This document shows positions 1 to 12,409 of a DNA stretch of 64,000 bases, in pieces (the first letter of the stretch is position 1; each line of letters begins with the position of its first letter). Where the stretch lies: NCBI RefSeq assembly GCF_963924675.1, contig NC_089236.1:33007319-33071318 (forward strand), written 5' to 3'. Made by a program: the position numbers and the translations under genes. The notes beneath the pieces are model-generated. The model was given only the letters and a program-made list of their open reading frames with translations, did not search any database and was not told where the DNA came from. Source of the DNA: Phocoena phocoena (taxonomy: Eukaryota; Chordata; Mammalia; Artiodactyla; Phocoenidae).

Positions 1-3000
1 CTAATCAATTCTTGCTTCTAATGCCAGGTAAAGTAAAGTTAAAGGATAGGTTCAGACTTTCATTTAAAGGTTGACCATCTGCCAATGCTACTGTACCATG
101 CAGACAAAAACAAATAAATAAGCATGTTCTGTATTTTACTGATGAGCATATAGGTGAATAAAATTCACTCGTAGTGCTAAGTTCACTATATATAGTGCCT
201 ACTGAGGTGTCACATTGTTAAGAATTGTACCTTTAACGTGTTTAAATACACTCATAAACGTTGAAAGCTGATCTGAATATAAGTTTGCTAGTATTTCCTA
301 CAAATTGCAGATCTCAAGATGTATCAAAATAAAAAGTGATTGTACCTCACCAGGTTGAAATATGTACTTAATGCTCATATTTACAGTTCACAATCATAAA
401 AGTTACTCAAAGTAGATTTCAAAAATCTTTAGGAATGCTAATTTTATTTAATAAAATTCTTCTGTGTAATTTCTTTGTTCAGATGGAATTTCTAGGTAAT
501 ATTACTTTTTAATGACTATAATATCATCCTGACATCAAAAGATGGTTGTGGGTTTATGAGCATTTTTATAATGTCAGATTTTTAATATTTTAATTGTGAA
601 TCCTTAATAACATGAATTCATTCTTCTGTGCTAACTCTGACATCTTTTCTTTTACAAGGGAATATGTAATTTTATTTTAAGCAGAAAAGAGTCAGTATTT
701 ATTCTCTTAAAATTACCATTTGTTTCATTTTTGTGCTCTTATAAAGAGTGTTAGATAAATTGAGAAAACTCTGTTTGTTCTAGGACTTTATCAGAAAGAT
801 AATAATGACTAAGACTCTCTCCTTTTTTCTTTCTACCTACATTTTTTGAAGACTTCTCTTATGTGCCATCTAAAAAAAATAACAAAATTAAAATCTTGTG
901 AGAAATCTCATTCTTTTTTGTTTTATAACCTTAGATTTTCAACTGTAGTGGACCCTCACTATATCTCTGCAAATTGCTCTATTTCTAAAAACCACCTTTA
1001 TGCATAATTTGCACCAGAAAATGAATATATAAATCACTGCACACAAATGTTTTGTGTTTATGAATCACTTTGTGGGTGGCCCTGAAAGTTGCTAAACACA
1101 AGGTTGATTTAAATGTGTATGTGGGTTGGTAAGCTAGCCTTACTTACTCGCTAAGGGACAGCTACATTATAAGACAAAGAACTAAAAATAACACCTGCAG
1201 CAAAATGACAAATTATTATATGACATGCAAATTTGAGGTCATTCATAATTAGTGATAAGTGAAAAAGTCAAATGTGTGAATGCTTGAGAATAATTTATTA
1301 GGCGTAATTTCCCAACATAAAAGTTTATAATTGTCAATACTATTTGTAAAATCTAAAGAGAAGTCAAGTGAAATGGGAAAGAATTAAGTAGAAGGGAGGG
1401 AGCTGGGAAATTTGGGTCAGTCAGAGAAATGTAGTGGTATAATGTGATATACCAGGAAGGTCCTGGGATCTATTAGAGATTAGACAAAAGTTCTAATTCT
1501 TCCACATCACATCTTCTCTTAAGCCTCATTAATCCTTTCATTAAATGAAATGTTGTACTCAACCCTTTTGTACCACATCCCTGACAGAATCTTAATGAAC
1601 TAAGAGCCCAAGACAAGAGCAGGAGAGTGTCAATCCTGGAATGAGACTTAAGGACTCATGCATTTAAAGTTTGGGAAGAAGAACTAGGTCTTGAAATATC
1701 CTAGCCATTTCTGTTAGCTTGTTTTTTGTGTTAAGCTCTCTTTTTATTACTCTGACTGCCTTTCTGCTCTGTCTCCTTCAGAACACACCTCCTCTGACTT
1801 TCGACTTTGCCTGTTCTCAAAGCCACCACACATAGAAGATGTATTTCATGGCTACTGGTGTGTTGTCTGTGTTAATATCTTCTATTCACCCATCCAGGTC
1901 TACTCATCACACTTCTCTACCCAGCCCTGTGCCCTAGGAGGGTGACCTGCATAAACTATATCTGTGAACTCCTCTGTCACCTGCTTTCAGTTGTTTTCAG
2001 CTAAGGGGAGATTTACTGTGAGAATGGACAGAAGGGAAAGGATGAGCTTGAAATACTGATCCTCCCATGTGTCCCCCATAGCACAAATTCTCCACAGAGG
2101 CAATAATAACCTTGTAGAGGGTGAAAATTAGTACATAAGGGCAAAAAAGTATTTAACTAGTTACAATGGTTTGTGGCTGTCTAAATGGCCACAGTACAGA
2201 AACAGATATACACTAAATCTGTACTACTAAACTTTCATGTGGGAGAGGTGATTAGGTATAAAATGTATGTAAAGGATCTTTGGGGCAGGGAAAGTGACAC
2301 CCTGTCCTATACAGTCAGTATATCCTGGCTGCATTCTCCAGCTCGAGGTAACAGCTGTTCTGAGACATGGGCTAGGTAGAAAAGAGAGATAGTGGGAGAG
2401 AATAGAGAAGCTCTCTTAATTAACTTTAACTACTGAGAAGAGAAAAAAAGAGAACTAAGTCTTCAAAAGAAGAAGGGAAGGCCTCTCTTTTTCCTTGTTT
2501 CTCTAACCTCAGTAACTAACACCTAATCTTATTTTAATGTGTACACTTTCCCCCAGAACAAACCTTTACCTATAAATCAATTAACATCAGATTTCCTGAT
2601 CCCTTACATAAACAATGAGGGAGTGTTAATAAAACTTAATTTATGTAGAATGTGTTGCAACTTACATAGCTCTTTCAATAACGTGTGCTTATTTTATTCT
2701 CAAAATTACTTCATATTAACATTTATAGATGAAGACTAGACACAGATCACTTATGTAACCCAACCAAGATAATAGTTAGTAAATTGCAGTACTAAGACTC
2801 AAACATTTTTTAAAATAGATTTTGTGATTTTTCCATTTCAACAGGTTAAATCCAAATAATCCTCAGATGAATCATTATGTTCTTAAATTAGTTCTTTATC
2901 TTAAATTTTAGATTCTTAAGGTGTTACAGAAGAGATGGAAGACAATGCCTGTCTTTTCAGGAATTTTTAAAAGATATACTGTTGTTGAAATATAAGTATT

Positions 3001-4439
3001 TTATACAACATTATGGATATAAAAGCAGATATGAGTAGAGAAAATTAACAACTCCAGTATAACAGTAGAGACTTGACTATATAATAATTCATGAAAAAAA
3101 ATACCCAACTAATCCAAATGCAGAGAAAAAAATATGTTAAAATCAAGAGGTGTGAAGGAAATGTTCAATCTAAGAGATTTTAATGAAAACCCAGCGTAAC
3201 ATTTAACTCCTTAAGGAGTGAGAACTCTATAGAACAAGTGGCTTGAGCACATACCACTAAAAGATTTTGACGAATGAAATCTATTTGGGAAATGAGATGA
3301 CAAGGAAGCAAAGTAAACACATAAGGAGACAATTTTAGTTGAAAAGATATATGTTTGCAAGCAAGCAAAATATTCTAATAATATAAAGGATTAACACTAA
3401 TCAGCAGGGTGTTAACAAATATATCGGGGGGAGGAATTACAAAGTAAGGAAGCAAGCTTACTAATAAATGAGGACAAGCATGAGATCAATTATGTCCTAT
3501 GACACTGAAATTGTTTTTTTTTAATTTTTCTTTAACAAGGAAAATGAAGAGGAATTTTTGCAATTTAGAAATAATGAAGATCTTGTCAAAGTAACAAGTG
3601 ATAACAAGCATGATAAGGAATTTAGGTATTCTGGACACATATAAATCAGCAGCCAAAAATGACTGGCTGGTCAGAGGTGAAAAGCAATTAGACAGAGTTT
3701 GTTGAGTTCCTTGCAAACCTCATTGTTAAAAGCTAGTGGATATCTTTAGAAAGAATTTGTTGAAAATAATTTTTCGCTGCTGAAGAGAAAGGTCAAAGAA
3801 CCAAAGCAGGGGAAATGACCATCTGGGAGATATATTGTTAACTATTAACAAAATAATGGTTTCACCACTACAGGAGGAAAACTATGTATTAGAAAAAAAT
3901 GGTTCCAAGAAAAATGAATAACAGCACATTATCAAGATAAAAAAAAATCCTATTCAGAATTATCTTTTCTATAGAATTATCTAGAAAATGTCTGGTATTT
4001 CAACATTCATAGTATTTCCATGCAGCCTTCCTGAACGTTTTATTGGACAAAATGAGTTTGATTTAGATGGAATGTGGCCAAGAGAAATCAAAGCTTTCTG
4101 AATGTCTGTAGTAAAGATTATAAGATGAAAATATATCAGATAGTTTTCATACAAGCTATTTGAATTTATCAGTGGAAAAAACATACTACTCAATATTTAA
4201 CCAAGCTGTTTTAGCAAAAGTAAATTAAAGATTTCTAGTATTGAAGATAGAAATTAGATCAGAAATTCAATTAGATTGAATTAGAAATATTCAATATAAT
4301 AGTTTCTGAGTCAAAGTTATTTTTTTAAAAATAAGTGGAATTTGTTTCCATTCACAGCTTGACAATTCTTGAATATGTTTATCAGCTGGCTGAAGTACAT
4401 TTCAATTGTTAGACGTACATGAGGGAAAAGTTCAACAAG
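1..4439. other. Unique AT-rich intergenic sequence
   Basis: No gene, exon or well-preserved repeat is recognisable on either strand. Open frames are short (at most about 76 codons), low in complexity and show no protein family signature. The composition is AT-rich with scattered A and T runs. The only repeat suspected is a weak MIR3-like stretch near 2.64-2.82 kb, listed separately. Confidence 0.6.
2640..2815 (+). repeat. Possible MIR3-like ancient SINE fragment
   Basis: The order of motifs (Ca-rich head, 'tttatagatgaagactagac', then 'taacccaaccaagataatag' and 'cagtactaagactcaaac') loosely follows the well-known MIR/MIR3 core: deposit of 'ttacagatgaggaaactgag', 'cacacagctagtaagtgg' and 'gattcaaacc'. 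Divergence is heavy and the call rests on motif order alone. Confidence 0.3.
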
Positions 4440-4600
4440 TATGAATTTTAAATTTATGTTCATTCTTTTTAATAGCTATGTAATATTCTACAGTATCATT
4501 TACTTAGTTATTTTAAGTAGGGACATGTAAGTTATCTGGAACATAATTATAGTAGTATTTATTTAGATAATTGTTTATTCATATCAGTTCATCAAGACTG
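4440..4600 (-). repeat. Possible L1M 3'-region fragment
   Basis: The phrase 'tttttaatagctatgtaata' followed by 'ttctacagtatcatttactt' resembles the reverse complement of the L1 ORF2 C-terminal/3' region ('agctgcatagtattccattg' type), which is better preserved at 44.89 kb in this window. It is strongly diverged. Confidence 0.35.
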
Positions 4601-4789
4601 TCTTTGAAGGAGTTACTGATATTTGAAAAAAAATCCCATGTCAAAACACGTTTATCTATAAAACAATTACATGCTTGAATTTCTCTCTTTACTACTTGCA
4701 TCTCCTCAACATACAGACACACACAAACTCACTCACACACACAAACCTCAGAGAACCAAGGGCAACAGTGTGTTAAAATATCAAGAAAT

Positions 4790-5250
4790 AGAAAGAGAAA
4801 GAGAAAGGGGCAGAGAACTTGTTTGAATAAACAATAGCTGAAAACTTTCCTAAACTGAGAAAGGAAACAAGATCCAGGTCCAAGAAGCACAGAGAATCCC
4901 AAATAAGATAAACCCAAAGAAGTCCACAACAAGACATTCTAATTAAAATGGCAAAAGTTAAAGATCAAGAGAGAATCTTAAAAGCAGCAGGAGAAAGCAA
5001 CTATTTTGGTGAAGTGGAACTCCCATAAGACTATCAGCTGACTTTTCAGGAGAAATTTTTCAGGCCAGAAGGCAGTGGAATAATATAATAAAAGTAATGA
5101 AAGAAAAAAAAAAACTATAAGAAGAATGTTCTACTCAGCAAGGCCATCATACAGCTCTGAAGAAAAGGAAGAATTTTACAGACAAACAAAAGTTAAAACA
5201 GCTCAGCTCCATTAAACTGGATTGACAAGAGTGTTAAAGGAACTTCGCTG
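4790..5250 (+). pseudogene. L1-A ORF1 remnant (3' half)
   Basis: This stretch aligns in order with L1-C ORF1 from about 40.20 to 40.65 kb: the 'gaacttgtttgaat' region, 'ggtccaagaagcacagagaa', 'aattaaaatggcaaaagtta', 'aggccagaaggcagtggaat' and the terminal 'gtgttaaaggaacttc'. ORF1p is the RNA-binding chaperone of the L1 RNP. Only the RRM and C-terminal domain portions are represented; the coiled coil is absent. The frame is interrupted by stops and small indels, so no product is expected. Confidence 0.75.
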
Positions 5251-5533
5251 AACATAAACAACTGCAACTAGAAATGTGAAAATTATGAAAAGAAAAATAT
5301 CTCACTGGCAAACATATAATAAAGGTAGTAGAAAAACCACTTAGGAAACTAGTAGAAGAGTTAAAAGACAAAGTATTAACAGCAAAATCATCTAAATCCA
5401 CAATAAGTAGTTAAGGGATACACAAAACATTAAAATCTGAACTAAAAAACATTAAATATAGGGAGGTGGAGAGTAAAAATGCAGGGTTGTTAGAGTTTGT
5501 TCAACCTTAAGGAATAACTACCTGAAAATAATC

Positions 5534-7145
5534 AATTATATATAATTATATATAATTTACATATATAATTATATATAATGAGTAAATTGTATATAATTTA
5601 TATACATAATTTATATATATAATTATATATATAATCTATATGTATTATATATAATTATATATATAATTTCTGAAGCATTTATAAATTTTTATGTATAAAT
5701 TATGTATAATAAAGTAAATTACATATTATAATATAATTTAACTTATATTATAAATAATATAAAGTATTACATATAACTGTATGTAATATATATTTTAATG
5801 TAATAATATATATTATGTATATTATACATATTGCATAATGTCATATATGTTGTATATTATGTACATTATAATGTAATAATTATATATTAATATATTATAT
5901 TATAAATAATAATAATACAAATAATAAAAATTAAATATACACTAATATTAGATATATCTTAATAGATATTATATATACTATAACATATATTATATATTTA
6001 TATATTGTAATATATAATATATATCATAATATATAACATAATAATATTATACAATATTGTATATTATGAAATATAATATGCAAACATTATATTTATAATA
6101 TATTATATAATAATATATTAAGAAATAATATACCTAATATATATTTATATGATACTATATATTTTATTTTATTTATTTATTTATTTTTTGTGGTATGCAG
6201 GCCTCTCACTGTTGTGGCCTCTCCCGTTGCGGAGCACAGGCTCCGGACGCACAGGCTCAGTGGCCATGGCTCACAGACCCAGCCGCTCCACGGCATGTGG
6301 GATCTTCCCGGACCGGGGCACGAACCCGTGTCCCCTGCATCGGCAGGCGGACTCTCAACCACTGCGCCACCAGGGAAGCCCAATACTATATATTTTAAAA
6401 ACTGTATTATCTACAGTATATTATATATAATACATAATAATGTATAATATAATATATAATATATTATACAAAACATATTGCATATATAATATTTATATAT
6501 AAATATGCATTATATATAAAATATTATTTTATGTATGTGTAATATATATTTAATATTATGCTATATATATTATATATCATTAAAATTATATATTATATTT
6601 AATATATATGATATATATAATTATACATAAAATATAATTATATTGTATAACATATAATAATATATAATCATATATTATATGAAATATCTAATGTTATATA
6701 TAATATATAATTATGTAATTAAAATATTATTTTCGTATATATAGTATACTATATATTTATTATTTTATTACTATTATTTTAATATATATAGTATAGTATA
6801 TAATTATAAATAATATATTATAATAATATATTATAAATAATATTTAGTATATTATTCATATATTATATATATTATATAATTTGTATAATAAAATATATGT
6901 AAATATTATAAATTAATATATATCATATATGTATATATAAAATATACATATGAAATATACATAATATGTGTACATAACATATTATGTACATAATAATATT
7001 GACATATATGCATAATATATATTATATATAATATATATAATTATATATAATTGTATAATACAATTATGTATATATATGCATAATTATTTTAAGTTGATGA
7101 TATACATATACACACACACACACATATATGCTTGTATATATGAAT
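5534..7145. repeat. 1.5-kb AT-rich (TATATAAT-type) island with AC tail
   Basis: Apart from a nested SINE at 6167-6382 the stretch is almost pure A and T, built of imperfect ATATA/TAATAT/ATTATA blocks with many self-complementary runs, ending in a short (AC)n near 7110-7124. It sits exactly at the L1 inter-ORF spacer: upstream is the end of ORF1 with 'gagtaaaaatgcagggttgt', downstream 'gaatgtcatggtaaccacaa' leads to ORF2. In older L1 families this spacer carries a short 'ttatatata' motif, so expansion of that motif is the likely origin (inference). Such sequence can form hairpins and cruciforms. Confidence 0.9.
6167..6382 (-). mobile_element. CHR-type SINE (CHR-2-like), nested in AT island
   Basis: The reverse complement begins 'gggcttccctggtggcgcag' (tRNA-like A-box region) and carries the B-box-like 'ggacacgggttcg', then the cetacean-type tail region 'gcctgtgctccg', 'gggagaggccacaacagtga', ending in an A-rich tail (T-rich here). 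It is flanked by a perfect 15-bp target-site duplication, 'atactatatatttta', at 6152-6166 and 6383-6397. GC-rich sequence inside pure AT makes the borders unambiguous. Confidence 0.95.
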
Positions 7146-7447
7146 GTCATGGTAACCACAAACCTATGACAGATACACAAAAGAATAAAGAAAAAAGAAT
7201 ACAAACATAGCACTAAAGAAAGTCATCAAATCACAATGGCAGAGACGAAGAGAAGCTAGAAACAGAGAAGAACTCCAAAAACAACCAGAAAGCAAGTAAC
7301 AAAATGAAAATACGTACATACCTAATGAATAATTAAATGTAAATGGATTAAATACTCCAATCCAAAGATATAGGGTAGCTGAATGGCTATAAAAACTAGA
7401 CCCATATATGTGCTACCAGAGACTCTCTTCAATCTAAAGACACACAG

Positions 7448-7558
7448 GAGACGTCCCTGGCCATCTAGTGGTTAAGAATCCACACTTCCAATGCAGGAAG
7501 CACAGGGTCGGGGAACTAAGATCCTACCTGCTATGTGGCATGACCAAAGGGGAAAAAA
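7448..7558 (+). mobile_element. Short CHR-related SINE
   Basis: It contains 'cgtccctggccatctagtgg', 'ttaagaatccacacttccaa', 'tgcaggaagcacagggtc' and 'ggggaactaagatcc' with an A-rich end. This is the short tRNA-derived form lacking the long 3' region of CHR-2. A perfect 12-bp duplication 'aaagacacacag' flanks it at 7436-7447 and 7559-7570. Confidence 0.9.
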
Positions 7559-7731
7559 AAAGACACACAGACTGCAAGTGAAGGATGGAAAATGGTATTC
7601 CATGCAAAAGGAAAGGAAAGAAAGCTAGGGTAGGAATATTGATAATTGGCAAAATAGACTTTAAAAAAGAAAGATTATAAGACACAAAAGACATTACATA
7701 ATATTAACTGTTTTACATATATATAATAAAC

Positions 7732-7735
7732 AATG

Positions 7736-7790
<55 letters not shown>
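7732..7790. repeat. (TA)n(TG)n microsatellite
   Basis: A short TATATA run passes into about 21 TG dinucleotides. It occupies the place where the central L1-A endonuclease sequence is missing. Confidence 0.95.
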
Positions 7791-8114
7791 CTTTTGCAGG
7801 CTAAATAATACGTGACTAAACAACAAATCAGTCACTGAAGAAATCAAAAAGGAAATAAAAAATACCTAGAGATGAGTAAAAACAAAAACATAATGATCCA
7901 AAATCTGTGGGATGCAGCAAAAGCATGTCTAAGAGAGAAGGTTATCGTGATACAAGCCTACCACAAGAAACAAGAAAAATCTCAAATAAACTAACTAAGT
8001 TTACACCTAAAGGAACTAGAAAATTAAGAACAAACCAAATATAAGTTAGTAGAAGGAAAGAAGTCATAAAGATCAGAGCAGAATTAAATGAAATAGCAAC
8101 TAAAAAAAAAATAG

Positions 8115-8269
8115 AGGGACTTACCTGGCAGTCCAGTTGTTGAGACTTTGCTTTCCAATACAGGAGGTGTGGGTTCAATCCTTGATTGGGGAGCTAAGGT
8201 CCCACAAGCCTTGCAGCCAAAAACCCAAAACATAAAACAAGCAATATTATAACAAATCAATAAAGACTT
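8115..8269 (+). mobile_element. Short CHR-related SINE
   Basis: The order 'gggacttacctggcagtcca', 'gttgttgagactttgctttc', 'gtgggttcaatccttgattg' and 'ggggagctaaggtccc' is the diverged short SINE form, ending in an A-rich stretch with AATAAA. The flanking 'aaaaaaatag' at 8105-8114 and 8270-8279 is a plausible duplication, but weak because it is A-rich. It splits L1-A ORF2. Confidence 0.8.
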
Positions 8270-10130
8270 AAAAAAATAGAAAAGATCAAGGAAACTAATA
8301 GCTGTTTCTTTGAAAAGATAAACAAAACTGATAAACTTTTAGCCAGACTCATCAAGAAAAAAAGATTGAGAAGCCAAATACAATTAGAAATGAAAGAGGA
8401 GAAGTTACAACCAACAGCACAGAAATACAAAGTATCATAAGAGATTACAACAAACAGTTATATGCCAATAAAGTGGATAACCAAGAAGAAATAGATAAAT
8501 TCTTACAAATCTCCTAAGACTGAGTCAGTAATAAATACACAATATGAACAGAATTAAACTGAGTTAGAAAACAAAACAAAAAAACCTCCCAACAAATGAA
8601 AGCCCAGGACCAGAAAGTATCACAGGTGAATTCCACCAAACATTTAAAGAAAAGTTAACACTTATCCTTCTCAAACTATTCCAAAAAAATTGCAGAGGAA
8701 GGAAAACTTCTGAACTCATTCTACCAGGCCAGAATTTACATCTTATCTGATAACAAAACCGAACAAAGACACTACACCCACACACCCACACACACAAATT
8801 ACAGGCCAATATCACTGATAAATACAGATACAAAAATCCTCAACAAAATATTAGCAAACTGAATTCAACAATATATTAAAAGAATCATGCACCATAATCA
8901 GGTGGGGATTTATCCCAGGGATGCAGGTATAGTTCAACATCTACATATTGATTGATGTGATACACCAAATTAACAAACTGAAGGATAATAATCATATGAT
9001 CATTTCAGTAGATGCAGAGAAAGCTTTTGACAAAATTCAGAATTTCTCAAAAATTCTCAACAAAGTGGGTGTAGAGGGAACACATCTCAAAATAATAAAG
9101 GCCACAGTTAACATCATGCTCAATAGTGACAAGCTGAAAGCATTTTCTCTAAGATCAGAAACAAGGCAAAGATGGCCACTCTCACAGCTTTTATTCAACA
9201 TAGCTTTGGAAGTCATAGCCACAGCAATCAGGTAAGAAAAGGAAATAATAGGAATCCAAACTGGAAAGGAAGATGTAAAACTGTCACTGTTTGCAGATGG
9301 CATGATACTATATATAGAAATTCCTACAGACACCACCAAAAACTATAGAACTAATAAATGAATTCATCAAATTTACAGGATATAAAATTAATATACAGAA
9401 ATCTACTGCATTCTATACACTAACAGTGAATTATCAGAAAGAGAAATTGGGAAAGCAATCCCATTTACAATTGCATTAAGTACAGTAAAATACCTAAGAA
9501 TAAATCTAACCAAGGGGGTAACAGACATATACTTGGAAAACTGTAAGATGTTGAAAATGTGTTCATGGATCGATTAATATTGTTAAATTGATCATACTAC
9601 CTAAAGCAAAATACAGATTCAATGCAATATCTCTCAAAATACCAAACTCATTTTTTCACAGAACTAGAACAAATAATTCTAAATTTTTATGGAAACACGA
9701 ATAGAGAAAGAAGAACAAAGCTAGAGGAATGATGCTTCCTGATTTTAAACTATTGTACAAAGACACAGTAGTCAAAACAGTATGGTGCTGGCATAAAAAT
9801 AGACATATAGAACAATGGAACAGGATAGAGAGCCCAGAAATACACCAATGCTTATATGGTCAATTAGTCTACGACAAAGGAGGCAGGAATATACAATGTG
9901 GAAAAGACAACTTCTTCAATAATGACATTGGTAAAACTGGATAGCTACAAGCAAAAGTATCAAACTGATTACTTTCTCACACCATATCCAAAAATAAACT
10001 CAAAATGAAAGAAAGAATTAAATGTAAGGCTTGAAACTGTAAATCTCTTGGAAGAAAACATAGGCTGTATGCTCTTTGACATTGGTCTTAGCAATTTTTT
10101 TTCAGTCTATCTCCTCAGGCAAAGGAAACA

Positions 10131-10136
<6 letters not shown>

Positions 10137-10174
<38 letters not shown>

Positions 10175-10187
10175 TACACACACAGAG
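10137..10187. repeat. (CA)n microsatellite
   Basis: About 16 perfect CA units followed by imperfect TACA/CACA units, inside L1-A ORF2. Confidence 0.95.
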
Positions 10188-10576
10188 ACACAAAACCCCA
10201 AAAGACAGAAAACAAATGAAAAACCCAAATGGAACTGTATCAAACTAAAAAGCTTTTGTACAATGAAGGAAACACTCAACAAAACAAACAGACTACATAC
10301 TGAGTGGAAGAAGACATTTGCAAACAATATATCTGATAACAGGTTAGTATCCAAAATATACAAAGAACTCATAACTCAACATAAAAAAAGCAAGCAATCT
10401 GATTAAAAAATGGGAAGAAGATCCAGATAGACATTTTCCCAAAGAAAACAAACAGGTGGCCAACAGACACATGAAAAGATGCTCAACACCACTCATTATC
10501 AGAGAAATGCAAATCAAAACCACAATGAGATATCACCTCACACCTTTCAGAATAGCTATTATCAAAAAGTCAACGA

Positions 10577-10780
10577 GGGCTTCCCTGGTGGCGCAGTGGT
10601 TGAGAGTCCACCTGTCAATGCAGGGGACACAGGTTCGTGCCCCAGTCCGGGAAGATCCCACATGCCGTGGAGCTGCTAGGCCCATGAGTCATGGCCGCTG
10701 AGCCTGCGCATCCAGAACCTGTGCTCCACAATGGGAGAGGCCACAATAGTGAGAGGCCCGCTACTGCAAAAAAAAAAAAA
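10577..10780 (+). mobile_element. CHR-2-like SINE in L1-A
   Basis: It begins 'gggcttccctggtggcgcag', continues through 'gggacacaggttcgtgcccc', 'gggaagatcccacatgccg', 'gcctgtgctcc'-type sequence and 'gagaggcccgctactgc', and ends in a poly(A) tract. The flanks 10564-10576 ('aaaaagtcaacga') and 10781-10793 ('aaaaagacaatga') form a 13-bp duplication with two mismatches. The interrupted L1 sequence resumes directly after it. Confidence 0.92.
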
Positions 10781-11445
10781 AAAAAGACAATGAATAACAA
10801 GTGTTGGAGAGGATGTGGAGAAAAGGGAACCCTCATGCACTTTTAGTGGGAATGTAAATTGGTACAGTCACTATGGAAAAAAAATGTGGTGTATATATAT
10901 AATAAATAAATAATATTCCATATATATGTAATATTTCACTCAGCATAAAAAAGAATGAAATCTTGTCACTCGCAACAATATGGGTGGATGTAGATAATAT
11001 TATGCTAAGTGAAGTAAGTCAGGCAGAGAAAGACAAATAGCATATGATTTCGCTTCTATGTGGAATCTAAAAAGCAAAACAAATGAACAAGTGAATCAAA
11101 ACAGAACCAGACTCATAGATACAGAGGACAAACTGTCAGAGGGGAGAAGGGTAGGGGGTTGAGTGAAATAAGTGAGAGATATTAAGAGGTACAAACTTCC
11201 AGCTATAAAATAAATAAGTCATAGGGATATAGTATACAGCATAGGGAATATAGTCAATGGTATTGTAATAATTTTGTATGGTGACATGGTAACTGGACAT
11301 TAGCATGGTGATCATTTTAGAAATATATAAAAATATCAAATCACTCTGTTGTACACCTGACACTAATATAATATGGTATGTCAATTATAATTCAATTTTT
11401 GAAAGTAAGTAATAGTAAGATTGGAGACCTAAATGCAACTGTGTC

Positions 11446-11470
11446 AAATAAATAAATAAATAAATAAATA
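11446..11470. repeat. (AAAT)n microsatellite
   Basis: Six AAAT units lie about 45 bp beyond the L1-A end. Together with 'ggagacctaaatgcaactgt' before it, this may be the tail of a small unrecognised insertion. Confidence 0.8.
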
Positions 11471-12147
11471 TTCTCTGGGGGAAAAAAAGGAAAAGTTTTT
11501 ATTTCTAAATGTTCCTGCTTAATCCATTCAGATATCACATTCTGCAAATCACAAACAGTACTAAAATTAAAAGCTGAAGTACTAGCTATATCAGAACATT
11601 TAAAAGAATGACTGACATACTTGACAATCTCATGGGGGCAGAGAAACCATAAAAGTAAAATGAAAAGTAAAAATAAATACAAGGAAAAAGATAAGTGACA
11701 AGGATGGGGAAAACTGTTGTGATGGCATGTAAAGGCTTATATGAAGAAGGCAATGTAAAAAAATGAACCGAGGATATGATTGATGAATCTAGAGAAGGAA
11801 TAAAAATGACCAGTAAATATTTAATCTAATAATCAAAGACATACAAAGTAAAATAACAATTTGATATTATTGTTGATCCATTGTGCATAAAGAAAAATTA
11901 TTAACTCCTATGATTGGACAGAGCATGGATAAACTAGGACTCTCATACACTTGGGTATACACAAAAGAAAAATTGGTACAATGAAAGGGACAATTCATTT
12001 TTACTTCCACCATAAAAGAAAATCAATTTGGTAACAAGTTTCCAAGTGTAAAATGTGCATACACTTTGACCTAGAAAATCTGTTCCTAAGGCTTTTTTTT
12101 TTAAATAAATGATTTCATAACTGATCAGAATTCATTTCTGCGTTTTA

Positions 12148-12409
12148 AAAAAATATTTATTTGTTTATTTATTTATTTGGCTGTGCTGGGTCTTAGTCAT
12201 GGAACATGGGATCTTCAATCTTAGTTGCGGCATGTAGGATCTTTAGTTGTGGCATGTGGGATCTTTAGTTGAGGCATGCAGGACCTTTAGTTGCAGCATA
12301 CTAACTCTTAGTTGTGGCATGTGGGACCTACTTCCCTGACCAGGGACCAAACCCGGGTCCCCTGCATTGGGAACACAGAGTTTTAGCCACTGGACCACCA
12401 GGGAAGTCC
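12148..12409 (-). mobile_element. CHR-related SINE with internal tandem units
   Basis: Read on the minus strand it starts 'ggacttccctggtggtccag' and contains 'gggacccgggtttggtccct'. The 3' half is several imperfect units of roughly 22-24 bp built on 'cttagttgtggcatgtggga' (plus-strand spelling), ending in (ATTT)n and a T run. The flanks 'ctgcgtttta' (12138-12147) and 'ctgcattttta' (12410-12420) look like the target duplication. Confidence 0.88.

Larger units (their letters stand above)
7300..11030 (+). pseudogene. L1-A ORF2 remnant (endonuclease/reverse transcriptase)
   Basis: ORF2p normally supplies the APE-like endonuclease and reverse transcriptase for target-primed reverse transcription. 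The N-terminus is recognisable from about 7.33 kb ('gtaaatggattaaatactcc'). The middle of the endonuclease is missing at about 7.70-7.79 kb. The reverse transcriptase is best seen in a 95-codon frame at 8948-9235 containing [10 protein letters not shown] (motif A). The catalytic FADD box has become FADG at 9290-9301, losing an essential aspartate. Further frames at 9729-9944 match the region after the palm. SINEs at 7448, 8115 and 10577 interrupt it, and a deletion near 10.88 kb removes part of the C-terminus. Confidence 0.85.
4790..11401 (+). mobile_element. Old L1 retrotransposon (L1-A), 5'-truncated, with nested insertions
   Basis: A LINE-1 reading left to right: the 3' part of ORF1, an inter-ORF spacer hugely enlarged by AT-rich repeat, ORF2 with reverse transcriptase, a 3'UTR, and an end at 'gtcaattataattcaatttt'. 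Four CHR SINEs lie inside it, so it predates them. Compared with L1-C in this window it lacks the first half of ORF1, a middle part of the endonuclease (near 7.70-7.79 kb, where TA/TG repeat sits instead) and a few hundred bases of the ORF2 C-terminus (near 10.88 kb). The poly(A) tail is no longer clear. Many stops and frameshifts make it non-functional. The family is probably an older L1MA/L1MB-like group, judged by eye. Confidence 0.85.
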
